Counted from the first letter of the stretch, positions 46,478-56,658 are shown. The stretch: 64,000 nucleotides of DNA from Chitinophagales bacterium (GCA_023957215.1 JAMLHH010000006.1:55854-119853); one strand, 5' to 3'. The notes: generated from the sequence alone by a model not told the origin. Translations and numbers: made by a program.

Positions 46478-47434
46478 ATGTATCACAAAGCTCATCACTA
46501 TTCTATCCTAATTGTACTTTTTGTGCTTTTACTTACGACCCATGTACTTGCACAGCAGAGTTCGCTCTTTTCACACTATTATTGGAACGAGCAGTTTTAT
46601 AATCCTGCTTATGTAGGAAGTAAAGACATGTTACACATACAGGCACTCAACCGTTTTCAATGGGTAGGAATGGATGGCGCACCTCAAACTTTTAACTTCG
46701 CTGCACATTCACCTTTGAAGAATGATAATATCGCATTAGGTATTCATTTTTATAATGACAGGATAGGCGCTTTAGGCACCAACGGCATTGTAGGTCAATA
46801 CGCTTACAGATTAAAATTTAAAGAAGACAAATACAAACTTTCATTAGGAATCCAAACGGGAGCAGAGTATCGCAATCTGAAAGGTTCAAAATTGATAACA
46901 GATGATGGAATGCCTGATGCCATAGATCCTTCCAAATTCGAGAAAGATTGGATGTGGATGTTTGGCGCAGGAGCTTATTTTTACGGTGATAACTTTTCGG
47001 TAGGTTTTGGAGTGCCGCAATTATTACCTAAATCTTTGTTTAAAAATAAGTTGGGCAGAGTAGAACCCGAGATGCAATATTTTATCAGTGGTGCTTATCA
47101 ATGGAATATTAATTCCACTGTCAAACTTTTGCCGACGGCTACCCTTAGAATTATGCATCAAGAACCTACTCAGTTAGAAGTGACCGCCACCGCCATTTTA
47201 TACGACCAATTTCAGTTGGGAATAGGAGGTCGTACAGGAAAGACGATGATATTCATGGGGCAATATATGCATGAGTTTGAAAAAGGAATCAAACGACTAA
47301 ATGTCGGATACTCTTTTGACAAGAGCATTGGGAAAGTAGGAACTATCAATAAAGGTTCGCATGAAATATTTTTGTCCTTTGACATACCTGTTCCTAATCA
47401 GGATAAACTTTATAAAAGTCCAAGATATTTCTGA
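46478..47434 (+). CDS. PorP/SprF family T9SS outer-membrane protein
   Basis: A 318-residue outer-membrane barrel of the PorP/SprF family. After a signal peptide (about 1-25, ending VLAQ) comes SSLFSHYYWNEQFYNPAYVGS, the family start, then alternating strands (GIHFYNDRIGALGTNG, LSLGIQTGAEYRNLKG) and an end in SPRYF. In T9SS and gliding, SprF-like proteins help surface adhesins such as SprB to the surface. The stop overlaps the OmpA-family gene start (ATGA), so the two are coupled. No giant adhesin gene is present here. Confidence 0.93.
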   Translation: MYHKAHHYSILIVLFVLLLTTHVLAQQSSLFSHYYWNEQFYNPAYVGSKDMLHIQALNRFQWVGMDGAPQTFNFAAHSPLKNDNIALGIHFYNDRIGALGTNGIVGQYAYRLKFKEDKYKLSLGIQTGAEYRNLKGSKLITDDGMPDAIDPSKFEKDWMWMFGAGAYFYGDNFSVGFGVPQLLPKSLFKNKLGRVEPEMQYFISGAYQWNINSTVKLLPTATLRIMHQEPTQLEVTATAILYDQFQLGIGGRTGKTMIFMGQYMHEFEKGIKRLNVGYSFDKSIGKVGTINKGSHEIFLSFDIPVPNQDKLYKSPRYF

Positions 47435-49689
47435 TGAAAAAGTTTATAAGTTATATTATCACTCTATTTGTAATTTGGAACGTATCTGCCCAATTACAAG
47501 ATAGAAATTCTGCCTTAGACAAATACTATAAAACCCAATATGGCAATTCCATCAAAGAGTTATTAAAAATCGAACAAAAAGGATTGGGTGACTTTGAAAC
47601 CAAAGTAATTTTGGCTGATGCCTATTTTCATCTTCGTGATTTCTCTCATGCTTTGGAATGGATGGATAAAGCTTCAAAAATCAATCATTTTTCGGAAAAG
47701 TACAATATAACTTATGCTTACTTGCTCAAATCAAATGGAAGATATAGAGAAGCAGACAGTATTTACAAACGTTTGGGTGTGAAATATCAAGATCAATTAT
47801 CTGATAAAATAAAGCTCATTTCTCCATCCAACTACGATGTTTCAAATGTCGAAATGCTCAATACCGTTTCTGACGAATTTGCCCCTGCGTTTTATAGAGA
47901 TGGAATTGTTTTCACGGGTCAACCTAAAAAGAAAAACGACTTATATACTTGGAATAATAAATCATGGCTCAGACCATTTTATCTGCCATACAAACCGGAA
48001 GGTACAGAAAACGGTCAGCCACAGCTTTTTAAATTGCCACGCAAGTCAAAAAAGAACCATCAAGGACCTGTTTCTTTTGGGAGAAATAGCAAGATGATTT
48101 ACTATTCCCAAAACCAAAAAACGAAAAAAAATGAAGCTTCTACTTTGGGAATATATACTGCTCACAAATCAGGACAAAAATGGAAAAAAGTAAAAGCTTT
48201 CGAACTCAATCATCCTGAATATTCTATTGCTCATCCGTCTGTTAGTAAAGATGGTCGTACCCTCTTTTTCGTTTCAGATATGCCGGGGGGAATGGGTGGT
48301 ACAGATATTTACTATACCAAATTTATGAATGGTAAATGGTCAAAACCTGTCAATTTGGGAGCTGCAATCAATACTTCCTTTAACGAGATGTTTCCCTATT
48401 TACATGAAGATGGTACTTTGTATTTTGCATCAGATGGACTACCGGGCTGGGGCGGTTTGGATATTTTTTACACCCGATTTGAAAATGGAGCATGGACAAT
48501 TCCAGTGAATATGGGGAAGGATATTAATTCAAGCTTCGATGACTTCGGATTGATATTGGACAATAATAAATATATAGGTTATCTGAGTTCAAATAGACCG
48601 GGTGGAAAAGGTGGTGACGATATTTATCGCGTACAGATAAAAGGATATCGGGAGTTAGTCAAAAAATCTTTTATCTCAGGTAAGATTATAGATGATATTG
48701 CTTCCCAACCGGTATTGGATGCAATCGTCAATCTCATAGCCAATGGCAGGACTTTGCAAAATATCAATACGCAAAGCGACGGAATGTTTAGATTTGACTG
48801 GCCGGGAAAAGCCGATTCTGTCATTATTCAGGCAAATGCGGAAGGTTACTTTTCTACCGAACAAGTTATTTACCTTTCTGACAACAAGTTGCAAGATTTA
48901 CAGATACAGCTTCAGAAAATCGAATTGAATAAAAGCATCCTTATCCACAATATTTATTACGGTTTCGATAAATGGGATTTAAGTCCTGCCGCAAAATCGG
49001 AACTGCAAAAGTTAGTGGTTATGATGAAAAAGAATAGCAATAGGATCATAGAAATAGGTTCTCATACAGATAGTAGAGCGACCGCCGATTACAATTTGGA
49101 GCTTTCCAAAAAACGGGCTAATGAAGTAGTCAACTACTTGATACAAAACGGAATATCATCAGAAAGACTTTTGGCAAAAGGTTATGGTGAAAGTGAAATT
49201 CTCAATAGATGTGTAGATGGAGTGGACTGCTCAGAACAAGAACATGCTGTTAATCGCCGTACCGTTTTTAAGTTGATAGGTTTATTAAACAATACGACTG
49301 AAAGTAAACAACTGACACCCGACGACATGGAGAAAGTTTCACCTAAGGAGGTTAAGAAAGAAAAAAACTCTGAACTTGTTACACCTATTTTGCCTACCAA
49401 TACAAACACTCAAAAAGCAGGCGATTTGGTGTATAAAATACAGTTGGGCGTTTTTGGTAAGGTGGATTCTTCTTGGATAGAGCATTTTAAAAAATACGGT
49501 CAAGTGGAAATTCAGCAAGTACCGGGACAGTATGTATATCGAGTCTATCTTTCACCATTTAATACATATAGAGCGGCTAATATCGTACTGAAAGCAGTGA
49601 GGGAAACTGAGGTGAAAGAAGCATTCATTGTTGCCTTCTATAAGGGAGAAATTATTTCTGTCGAAAAAGCCAAAGATTTGGAAAAATAG
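47434..49689 (+). CDS. OmpA-family protein with TPR, PD40, CNA-B-like and SPOR domains
   Basis: A 751-residue envelope protein coupled to the PorP/SprF gene. The order is: signal peptide (about 1-19), TPR-like helices (about 25-125), PD40/WD40-like beta repeats (about 140-400; HPSVSKDGRTLFFVSDMPGG, YLSSNRPGG), a carboxypeptidase-regulatory-like domain (about 410-490), an OmpA C-terminal peptidoglycan-binding domain (about 510-620; GSHTDSRATADYNLELSKKRA) and a SPOR-like domain at the end (about 665-735; KIQLGVFGKVD). It resembles PorE. The role is to tie an outer-membrane T9SS unit to peptidoglycan. SPOR adds a second peptidoglycan contact, for denuded glycan. Confidence 0.9.
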   Translation: MKKFISYIITLFVIWNVSAQLQDRNSALDKYYKTQYGNSIKELLKIEQKGLGDFETKVILADAYFHLRDFSHALEWMDKASKINHFSEKYNITYAYLLKSNGRYREADSIYKRLGVKYQDQLSDKIKLISPSNYDVSNVEMLNTVSDEFAPAFYRDGIVFTGQPKKKNDLYTWNNKSWLRPFYLPYKPEGTENGQPQLFKLPRKSKKNHQGPVSFGRNSKMIYYSQNQKTKKNEASTLGIYTAHKSGQKWKKVKAFELNHPEYSIAHPSVSKDGRTLFFVSDMPGGMGGTDIYYTKFMNGKWSKPVNLGAAINTSFNEMFPYLHEDGTLYFASDGLPGWGGLDIFYTRFENGAWTIPVNMGKDINSSFDDFGLILDNNKYIGYLSSNRPGGKGGDDIYRVQIKGYRELVKKSFISGKIIDDIASQPVLDAIVNLIANGRTLQNINTQSDGMFRFDWPGKADSVIIQANAEGYFSTEQVIYLSDNKLQDLQIQLQKIELNKSILIHNIYYGFDKWDLSPAAKSELQKLVVMMKKNSNRIIEIGSHTDSRATADYNLELSKKRANEVVNYLIQNGISSERLLAKGYGESEILNRCVDGVDCSEQEHAVNRRTVFKLIGLLNNTTESKQLTPDDMEKVSPKEVKKEKNSELVTPILPTNTNTQKAGDLVYKIQLGVFGKVDSSWIEHFKKYGQVEIQQVPGQYVYRVYLSPFNTYRAANIVLKAVRETEVKEAFIVAFYKGEIISVEKAKDLEK

Positions 49690-49692
49690 CAA

Positions 49693-50601
49693 ATGATGTT
49701 TCCTACACAACATGTCAATGATTTACTTTCTACATTACAATTACCTTCTCCATTACAAACTGTCAGTTTTTCTCTTTGGAAAGATAAAGATTTAGAAATT
49801 TATTTTAAGAGAGACGATTTGATACATCCACTTATTTCAGGTAATAAATGGAGAAAATTGTACGGTCATCTACTAAAATTCTATCAAGACGGGCATCAAG
49901 GTATTTTAACATTCGGTGGTGCATATTCCAATCATATTATAGCGACTGCCGCTACCTGTAACTTATTAAATATTTCAAGTATCGGAATCATCAGAGGTGA
50001 AATAAGTGATGATAATCCGGCAATGAAGATAGCCCGTGAAAATAAAATGCACTTAATATCTCTTTCAAGAAGTCTGTATAAAAGCAAAAACCTTTCAACG
50101 CTAAAACTACAAAATAAAGAGATAGATTGGAACAGCTATATGATAGTTCCCGAAGGTGGAGGAGCAGAAAATGGAGTCGTCGGTTGTAAGGAAATTATTG
50201 ATGAATTAGACACTGCTTGCAACAAATATGATTACATAATCACTGCCTGTGGTACAGGGACGACTTGTGCAGGATTAGCAAAATATTCTAATGCCGAAAT
50301 AGTAGGTGTCTCTGTATTAAAAGGAGAAGATACTTTGAGTGACAAGGTTTATCAATTGTGCAAGAAAGATAATTTTAAGATTTTCACCAATTACCATCAT
50401 GGCGGATATACCCGAAAAACCACTCAACTGATGACATTTGCAAAATCTTTTACCGAAGAAACTCAAATTCCTTTGGATTATGTCTATACATCAAAAATGG
50501 TGTATGCTTTTAATGATTTGGTTCAAAAGAACTTTTTCCCGAAAGGCAGTAAAATTGTCTTGCTACATACTGGTGGTTTGGTCAATGCACCTATTGTTTA
50601 G
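49693..50601 (+). CDS. ACC deaminase / D-cysteine desulfhydrase family PLP enzyme
   Basis: A 302-residue fold-type II PLP enzyme. The PLP Lys is in LISGNKWRKL and the phosphate-binding loop is TACGTGTTCAGL; FGGAYSNHI is the conserved substrate-loop motif. D-cysteine desulfhydrase and 1-aminocyclopropane-1-carboxylate deaminase cannot be told apart from this alone; the former is far more usual in such bacteria. It starts 3 bases after the OmpA-family stop and its end overlaps the convergent ABC gene by four bases. Confidence 0.85.
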   Translation: MMFPTQHVNDLLSTLQLPSPLQTVSFSLWKDKDLEIYFKRDDLIHPLISGNKWRKLYGHLLKFYQDGHQGILTFGGAYSNHIIATAATCNLLNISSIGIIRGEISDDNPAMKIARENKMHLISLSRSLYKSKNLSTLKLQNKEIDWNSYMIVPEGGGAENGVVGCKEIIDELDTACNKYDYIITACGTGTTCAGLAKYSNAEIVGVSVLKGEDTLSDKVYQLCKKDNFKIFTNYHHGGYTRKTTQLMTFAKSFTEETQIPLDYVYTSKMVYAFNDLVQKNFFPKGSKIVLLHTGGLVNAPIV

Positions 50602-52364
50602 TGGGCAAATTGCAATTCCACCAAATTTCGGTAATAACCGTCTTCTTTTTCCAATAAACTTTCGTGATTACCCACTTCTTTGATAAGTCCATGTTCTAAA
50701 ACGATGATTTGATTAGCATTTTGTATGGTACTCAATCTATGTGCGATGATGATAGAAGTTCTTCCTTTTACCAATTTGTCAATGGCCTCTTGTATCAATA
50801 ATTCTGATTCGGTATCTATCGAAGAAGTCGCTTCATCTAACACTAAGATAGACGGATTATATACCAACACTCTGATGAAAGAAATCAATTGTCTCTGCCC
50901 GGCAGAAATAGTGGCTCCTCTTTCCATCACGTTATAATCATAATCCCCAGGCATATCCATAATAAACTTATGCGCACCGATAATTTTTGCAGCTTCTATT
51001 ACTTTCTCTCTACTGATTTTAGGATTTTTAAGCGTGATATTGTCCATTATCGAACCTGAAAATAGAAATACATCCTGCATAACTACACCGATAGAACTCC
51101 TGAGTGCTGCCAAACGGTAGTCTTGAATTACAACGCCATCTATAAAAATTTCACCTTTTTGTATTTCGTAAAAACGATTTAAAACATTGATGATAGAAGT
51201 TTTACCAGAACCGGTTGCACCGACCAACGCCATTGTTTCGCCCGGAAGCACATGAAAATTAATTCCTTTCAATACATATTCTTCATGGTTATAGGCAAAC
51301 CATACATCCTTAAATTCTATTTCGCCTTTTACTTTTTGAGGCACAAAAGTTCCATTATCTGGAATTTTCTCGTCCGTATCTAAAATCTTAAAAACACGAT
51401 TAGCAGCGACAATACCCATTTGTAAGGTGTTAAACTTATCTGCCAGCATTCTCAAAGGTCTGAATGCTAAATTTAAGTATTGATAAAATGCGATAAATAT
51501 CCCTACTTCTATCATAGAATTAGGAGCAATAATCAATTTGGCACCGTACCAAAGCATGATGGCTACGGCAATAGAAAGTATCACTTCTACCAATGGGAAA
51601 AATATCGAGAAGTACCAAACAGATTTTAGGTTGGCATCTCTATGGTCTTGGTTGATCAGATCAAACTTTTCATACTCTCTATCCTGTGCATTGAAAATTT
51701 GTACAATTTTCATTCCCGTGATATGTTCTTGGACAAAAGCATTCATCAACGCTACTTTCTCCCTGACTTCGTTAAAAGAATCTTTGATGGCTTCTTTGAA
51801 AATATAGGTACCCCAAATGATAAAAGGAAAGGTCACAATGCAAGCCAACGCCAATTTCCAATTGATGGATAGCATAAAAATAATCACCACTATAAAAGTG
51901 AGAACATCGGAAATAATCGTGATAAATCCTTCCGAAAAAATATTACTGACGGCTTCTACATCATTAATCGTTCTTGTGGTAACAATTCCAATTGGTGTCT
52001 TATCAAAAAATTTGAGTTTTAAACTTTCAGCGTGATTGAAAACTTTTACCCGTAAATATTTAATGACAGACTGTCCTAAGTCAGCGGTATAATAACTAAA
52101 AATGTATTTGATAAGAAATTCGGCTATCAAAGTGACAGCTACTAACAGAGCCATCTTTTTCAGACCATTCTCATCATATTGGACGATATAGTCATCTACC
52201 ATCACCTGTGTCAACCAAGGTCTGACAGATGTAATCAAGGCTGCCAAAATACCCATAATAATACATATCCACAACATGATTATAAAAGGTTGGGCTAAAG
52301 TGAGGACTCGTTTGAGTATCGGCCAATCCTTAATAACGGAAGTTTTTATTTCTGTCTGACTCAA
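50598..52364 (-). CDS. ABC exporter, fused permease and ATPase
   Basis: A 588-residue half-transporter of the MsbA/LmrA/MdlB type. Six membrane helices (about 20-330) are followed by an ATPase domain (about 345-585) with Walker A GATGSGKTS, signature ISAGQRQLI, Walker B ILVLDEATSSID and H-loop IIAHRLST. The signature has ISAGQ instead of LSGGQ, as in several heterodimeric or MdlB-like exporters. Cargo could be lipid or drug. It starts 4 bases after the truA stop on the same strand. Confidence 0.92.
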   Translation of the reverse strand: MSQTEIKTSVIKDWPILKRVLTLAQPFIIMLWICIIMGILAALITSVRPWLTQVMVDDYIVQYDENGLKKMALLVAVTLIAEFLIKYIFSYYTADLGQSVIKYLRVKVFNHAESLKLKFFDKTPIGIVTTRTINDVEAVSNIFSEGFITIISDVLTFIVVIIFMLSINWKLALACIVTFPFIIWGTYIFKEAIKDSFNEVREKVALMNAFVQEHITGMKIVQIFNAQDREYEKFDLINQDHRDANLKSVWYFSIFFPLVEVILSIAVAIMLWYGAKLIIAPNSMIEVGIFIAFYQYLNLAFRPLRMLADKFNTLQMGIVAANRVFKILDTDEKIPDNGTFVPQKVKGEIEFKDVWFAYNHEEYVLKGINFHVLPGETMALVGATGSGKTSIINVLNRFYEIQKGEIFIDGVVIQDYRLAALRSSIGVVMQDVFLFSGSIMDNITLKNPKISREKVIEAAKIIGAHKFIMDMPGDYDYNVMERGATISAGQRQLISFIRVLVYNPSILVLDEATSSIDTESELLIQEAIDKLVKGRTSIIIAHRLSTIQNANQIIVLEHGLIKEVGNHESLLEKEDGYYRNLVELQFAH

Positions 52365-52368
52365 ATTT

Positions 52369-53112
52369 TTAAATTTTTAAATTAAGATATTTTACATCCC
52401 ATAAATGTAATCCGCAAGCCGGAGCTGTCATACTGAGTTGTATGATTTCTTTGTTTTCTATTTCGCTCAAAATCTCTTTCAAATTTCTCCTCTTACAACC
52501 TATCATCAAAGACGTTCCTACTATCGCTCTGACCATATTTCTCAAAAAGCGGTTAGACTGAATTTCAAATTGTAATCCATCTTCAGTATGACTCCATTCA
52601 GCTTTTGTTACTTTGCAAATACTATTTGTGTTATCACTTCCTTTTTTCTCAAATGAAGTGAAATCGTTCACTGATAGTAAATGTCTGCAAAATTCATTCA
52701 TTAAGACAATATCTAATTGTTTTTGTTGACGGAAGTAATAACTTCTATCATGTAAGAAAGGATTTTTCACAAAATGGATAAAATACCGGTACGTCCTGAC
52801 TTCTGCATCAAATCTCGCATGTAATGAATCCGGCACTTTAAATAGGTGGTAAAAACCGATGTCCTTGGGTAAAATTGAATTAAGTTGGTACACCAAATTT
52901 TTATCTACCATTTGTTCTGTATCAAAATGTAAAAAGTATCTGTGTGCATGTACTCCGGTATCTGTACGCCCACAGCCGACAACTTCTATCTTTTCCCTGA
53001 GTATAGTTTCTAATGCGGTTTCTATTTCTGCTTGTACGGAGTGGGCGTTTTTTTGCACCTGCCATCCGTGATAAGCACCACCTTTATAACTTAAAAGCAA
53101 GAAATACCGCAT
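52369..53112 (-). CDS. truA: tRNA pseudouridine(38-40) synthase
   Basis: Isomerises uridines in the anticodon arm of tRNA. I start it at the Met at 53112 (MRYFLLLSYKGG); the frame to 53142 adds ten residues. Motifs include YKGGAYHGWQVQ, the catalytic-Asp segment CGRTDTGVHAH, RTYRYFI and FLRNMVRAIVGTSLMIG. The length of 247 residues is normal. It is followed directly by the ABC exporter gene. Confidence 0.96.
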   Translation of the reverse strand: MRYFLLLSYKGGAYHGWQVQKNAHSVQAEIETALETILREKIEVVGCGRTDTGVHAHRYFLHFDTEQMVDKNLVYQLNSILPKDIGFYHLFKVPDSLHARFDAEVRTYRYFIHFVKNPFLHDRSYYFRQQKQLDIVLMNEFCRHLLSVNDFTSFEKKGSDNTNSICKVTKAEWSHTEDGLQFEIQSNRFLRNMVRAIVGTSLMIGCKRRNLKEILSEIENKEIIQLSMTAPACGLHLWDVKYLNLKI

Positions 53113-53126
53113 GAATAAATTTTGTG

Positions 53127-53134
53127 CAAAGATA
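53127..53134 (-). promoter_or_regulatory. Promoter -7 box of truA
   Basis: TATCTTTG on the minus strand, about 14 bases before the chosen truA start. It is divergent from the TATCTTTG at 53170-53177. Confidence 0.5.
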
Positions 53135-53169
53135 ATCAACAAGTCTGAAATGCTTTTCCAAGTAATGTT

Positions 53170-53177
53170 TATCTTTG
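53170..53177 (+). promoter_or_regulatory. Promoter -7 box of the DUF4293 gene
   Basis: TATCTTTG, 14 bases before the start at 53192. It supports that start over the upstream one at 53111. Confidence 0.5.
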
Positions 53178-53191
53178 TGGGTAAAAAAATA

Positions 53192-53611
53192 ATGATTCAA
53201 AGAATTCAATCTATATATCTTTTACTTGCCGGATTAGCACTGATAGTGATTTTGTTTTTACCTATTGGATATCAGGTTCAAGAATCGGGCGTGACCGTCA
53301 GTATTGCAATGTCTAAAAATATACTGACTATAGCTTTAAGTTTTTTTACTGCAATCATTACAATAGTGACTATCTTTCAGTATAAAAGCCGTCACTTTCA
53401 GTTAAAACTAACGCCTGCTACCATTTTACTTTCCATCCTCAACATCATCAGTATTCCGGTTTTCCAATTTGTATTGGGTAAAAATTTACTGACTACACCA
53501 AACTACATTCCTTATGGGTTTGCTGTTTTTGCAAGTATTTTTCTCTTTTTGGCGTATCGGGGCATCAAAGCTGACGAAGAATTGGTTCGCTCAATGGATA
53601 GATTGAGATAA
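53192..53611 (+). CDS. DUF4293 membrane protein
   Basis: A 139-residue inner-membrane protein with four helices (around 6-26, 42-62, 74-95 and 105-125 from the Met at 53192). MIQRIQSIYLLLAGL is the family start, which together with the promoter box sets the start codon. DUF4293 proteins are restricted to Bacteroidota and have no known function. Confidence 0.85.
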   Translation: MIQRIQSIYLLLAGLALIVILFLPIGYQVQESGVTVSIAMSKNILTIALSFFTAIITIVTIFQYKSRHFQLKLTPATILLSILNIISIPVFQFVLGKNLLTTPNYIPYGFAVFASIFLFLAYRGIKADEELVRSMDRLR

Positions 53612-54084
53612 TTTTTTGAAAAATAAAAATTAAAAAAGTTTTCAAAAAAAATCACTTTTAGGAAAATTGATGTTGTTAAAATTTTTTTTGTGCATTTTCG
53701 CTTTCTCCGGTATAAATATTTAGCACAAAACAGCTAATTGTTTTTAATGAAAGTAGCAGTGGTATTTCCCATTGACTTCTAAACTTTTACAGTCTTTGAT
53801 TCATATTTATCTTCAAGTTAGTTCAAAAATATTTGTCTAAATGTAAAGAAATTATTCACAGAAAATGAAGTACATGTGAATATCTTATTTTGGTAGTCAC
53901 TTGCTTTGTTCGCTATCTTAGTCTTGTCGTTTATAGATACATACGTTTCTTCTTGTCTGTTGCAAAAGTTTTATCTATTGTAATCCATCTTTTTAATGAA
54001 TTACAATTTTATATTTTAAAACCGAAATGGAAGAGATTTTATTTTCTATAAACGAAAAATTTTTAAAGAATAAAAAGTAAAAAA
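53612..54084 (+). other. 473-bp gap before the ribonucleotide reductase gene
   Basis: Very AT-rich. I find no open frame of note and no NrdR box. I also find no cobalamin-riboswitch core, although the next enzyme uses adenosylcobalamin. TATCTTAG at 53916-53923 could be a -7 box, giving a leader of roughly 160 bases. No stable hairpin stood out. Confidence 0.5.
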
Positions 54085-56658
54085 ATGTCCACTAACATTA
54101 CGACTGCGACCATGTCTAAGACATATACTATGGATGAAGCATTACAAGCCAGTCTTGAATATTTCAAGGGCGATGATTTGGCAGCCAGAGTATGGTTGAA
54201 TAAATATGCCTTGAAAGATTCTTATGGAAATATCTATGAGAAATCACCGGATGATATGCACAGACGTATAGCAAGAGAAATCGCCCGCGTGGAAACAAAG
54301 TATGCTAATCCAATGTCTGAAGAAGAAATATATAATGTCATTAAAGATTTTACATATATCATCCCACAAGGGAGTCCGATGACAGGGATTGGCAACCCTT
54401 TTCAAGTAGCCTCTCTTTCTAATTGTTTCGTAATCGGTCAAGATGGCGATTCTGATTCTTATGGTGCTATTCTCCTGACAGATCAGGAACAAGTACAGTT
54501 GATGAAAAGGAGAGGAGGAGTAGGACATGACCTTTCCCATATCAGACCTAAAGGTTCACCGGTGAAAAACTCGGCATTGACCTCTACAGGTTTAGTGCCG
54601 TTTATGGAAAGATACTCCAATACGACAAGAGAAGTTGCACAAGATGGGAGAAGGGGTGCTTTGATGTTGAGTGTATCTATCAAACATCCTGATGCAGAAG
54701 CTTTTATCGATGCTAAAATGGAGCAGGGAAAAGTTACAGGGGCTAACGTTTCAGTAAGAATTACCGACGACTTTATGAGGGCTGTAGAGAATCATCAAAA
54801 ATTTGTACAGCAATATCCGATAGATGCAGAAAATCCGATTTATAGAAAAGAAGTGGACGCTTCTATGATCTGGAAAAAAATCACTCACAATGCATGGAAA
54901 AGTGCAGAACCGGGTGTTCTTTTTTGGGATACAATTATCAGAGAGTCAGTGCCTGATTGTTATGCTGATTTGGGTTATAAGACCATCTCTACGAATCCAT
55001 GTGGAGAAATTCCTTTGTGTCCTTATGACTCTTGTAGATTATTAGCTATTAATCTGTATTCTTATGTGGAAAATCCATTTACTCCACAGGCTACTTTTAA
55101 CTGGAACCTTTTCAAACAACATGCAGCCATCGCTCAAAGAATGATGGATGACATTATAGATTTGGAGTTGGAAAAGGTAGATGCCATTTTGGACAAAATT
55201 GCACAAGACCCTGAATCAGATATTATTAAAGGCGTCGAACGAAATCTTTGGTTGAATATTAAAACTAAAGCGCAAGAGGGTAGAAGAACAGGAATTGGGA
55301 TTACCGCAGAAGGAGATATGCTTGCAGCTCTGGGTTTGACTTATGGGAATGAAAAAGCGATAGACTTTTCAATACAAGTGCATAAAACTTTAGCCATAGA
55401 AGTGTATAGATCTTCTGTAAATTTGGCAAAAGAAAGAGGGGCTTTCACCATTTTTAATGCACAACGTGAAAAAGAAAATCCTTTTATACAAAGAATAAAA
55501 GCTGAAGATGCAGAACTCTATTACCAAATGATAGAACACGGTCGTAGAAATATTGCACTTTTGACGATAGCACCTACCGGTACTACCAGCTTGATGTCTC
55601 AAACCACTTCTGGCATTGAGCCGGTCTTTATGCCGGTTTACAAAAGAAGAAGAAAAGTCAATCCTAATGATAAAGATGTAAGGGTAGATTTTACGGATGA
55701 GGTAGGTGACAGTTGGGAAGAATATGTGGTGATGCACCATAAATTCAAAACTTGGATGGAAGTGAATCATCTTGATACCAACAAAAATTATAGTCAACAG
55801 GAGATAGAAGAATTGATAAAAAAATCTCCTTATAACAAAGCTACTTCAAATGATGTGGACTATTATGCAAAAGTCCGTATGCAGGGAGCTATTCAAAAAT
55901 GGGTAGATCACAGTATCTCTGTTACTATCAATATGCCGAATGATGTCACCGAAGAGTTAGTTAGTGATTTGTATTTGGAGGCATGGAGACACGGATGTAA
56001 AGGTGTGACGGTATATCGTGACGGTAGTCGCTCGGGAGTGCTCATTAGCAATGATGAGAAAAAGGAAACTGCCGAAAATAAAGAGAACGATTGTAGCGAA
56101 AGCATGGTTAAGTTTCCGGCACACAGACCTGAAGTATTAGATTGCGAGATTTTGAGATTTCAAAATAATCGTGAAAAATGGGTAGCGTTTGTCGGTTTGA
56201 TTGACGAAAGACCTTATGAAATTTTTACGGGTATTTCGGATGATGAAGATGGGATTTTCCTTCCTAAGAGTATTAGCAGAGGGAAAATTATTAAGGCAAA
56301 ACTTTCGGACGGCAATTCGAGATATGATTTTCAATATGAAAATAAAAATGGTTACAAAACGACTATGGAAGGACTTTCTTATAAGTTTAATCCCGAGTAT
56401 TGGAATTATGCAAAACTGATTTCCGGTACATTGAGATTGGGAATGCCTATCAACAAAGTAGTAGATTTGGTCAATGGTTTGCAATTGCAAGATGATAATA
56501 TCAATACTTGGAAAAGTGGTGTGGCAAGAGCTTTAAAGAAATACATACCGAATGGAGCCGTTGTAAAAGGAACATGTTCAGAATGTGGTGGTTCGAATGT
56601 ACAATATATGGAAGGCTGTCTCACTTGCAAAGATTGCGGTAGCTCCAAATGTGGTTAA
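54085..56658 (+). CDS. nrdJ: Class II (adenosylcobalamin-dependent) ribonucleotide reductase
   Basis: Reduces ribonucleotides to deoxyribonucleotides with adenosylcobalamin as radical source, independent of oxygen. The 857 residues show an N-terminal part with NPFQVASLSNCFV, then KRRGGVGHDLSHIRP, STNPCGEIPLCPYDSC (active-site Cys and Glu) and TIAPTGTTSLMSQTTSGIEP. A TSCPD-type region follows (about 670-790). The C-terminal tail GTCSECGGSNVQYMEGCLTCKDCG has CxxC pairs: one likely redox-active, together possibly zinc binding. No intein is present. Cofactor supply genes are not in the window. Confidence 0.93.
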   Translation: MSTNITTATMSKTYTMDEALQASLEYFKGDDLAARVWLNKYALKDSYGNIYEKSPDDMHRRIAREIARVETKYANPMSEEEIYNVIKDFTYIIPQGSPMTGIGNPFQVASLSNCFVIGQDGDSDSYGAILLTDQEQVQLMKRRGGVGHDLSHIRPKGSPVKNSALTSTGLVPFMERYSNTTREVAQDGRRGALMLSVSIKHPDAEAFIDAKMEQGKVTGANVSVRITDDFMRAVENHQKFVQQYPIDAENPIYRKEVDASMIWKKITHNAWKSAEPGVLFWDTIIRESVPDCYADLGYKTISTNPCGEIPLCPYDSCRLLAINLYSYVENPFTPQATFNWNLFKQHAAIAQRMMDDIIDLELEKVDAILDKIAQDPESDIIKGVERNLWLNIKTKAQEGRRTGIGITAEGDMLAALGLTYGNEKAIDFSIQVHKTLAIEVYRSSVNLAKERGAFTIFNAQREKENPFIQRIKAEDAELYYQMIEHGRRNIALLTIAPTGTTSLMSQTTSGIEPVFMPVYKRRRKVNPNDKDVRVDFTDEVGDSWEEYVVMHHKFKTWMEVNHLDTNKNYSQQEIEELIKKSPYNKATSNDVDYYAKVRMQGAIQKWVDHSISVTINMPNDVTEELVSDLYLEAWRHGCKGVTVYRDGSRSGVLISNDEKKETAENKENDCSESMVKFPAHRPEVLDCEILRFQNNREKWVAFVGLIDERPYEIFTGISDDEDGIFLPKSISRGKIIKAKLSDGNSRYDFQYENKNGYKTTMEGLSYKFNPEYWNYAKLISGTLRLGMPINKVVDLVNGLQLQDDNINTWKSGVARALKKYIPNGAVVKGTCSECGGSNVQYMEGCLTCKDCGSSKCG

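Noticed and set aside
53612..54084. Cobalamin riboswitch before nrdJ
   Set aside because: AGCAGTGGTA at about 53754 was checked, but no B12-box or core helices could be matched.
55390..55797. 135-codon minus-strand frame
   Set aside because: Antisense shadow inside the ribonucleotide reductase gene.
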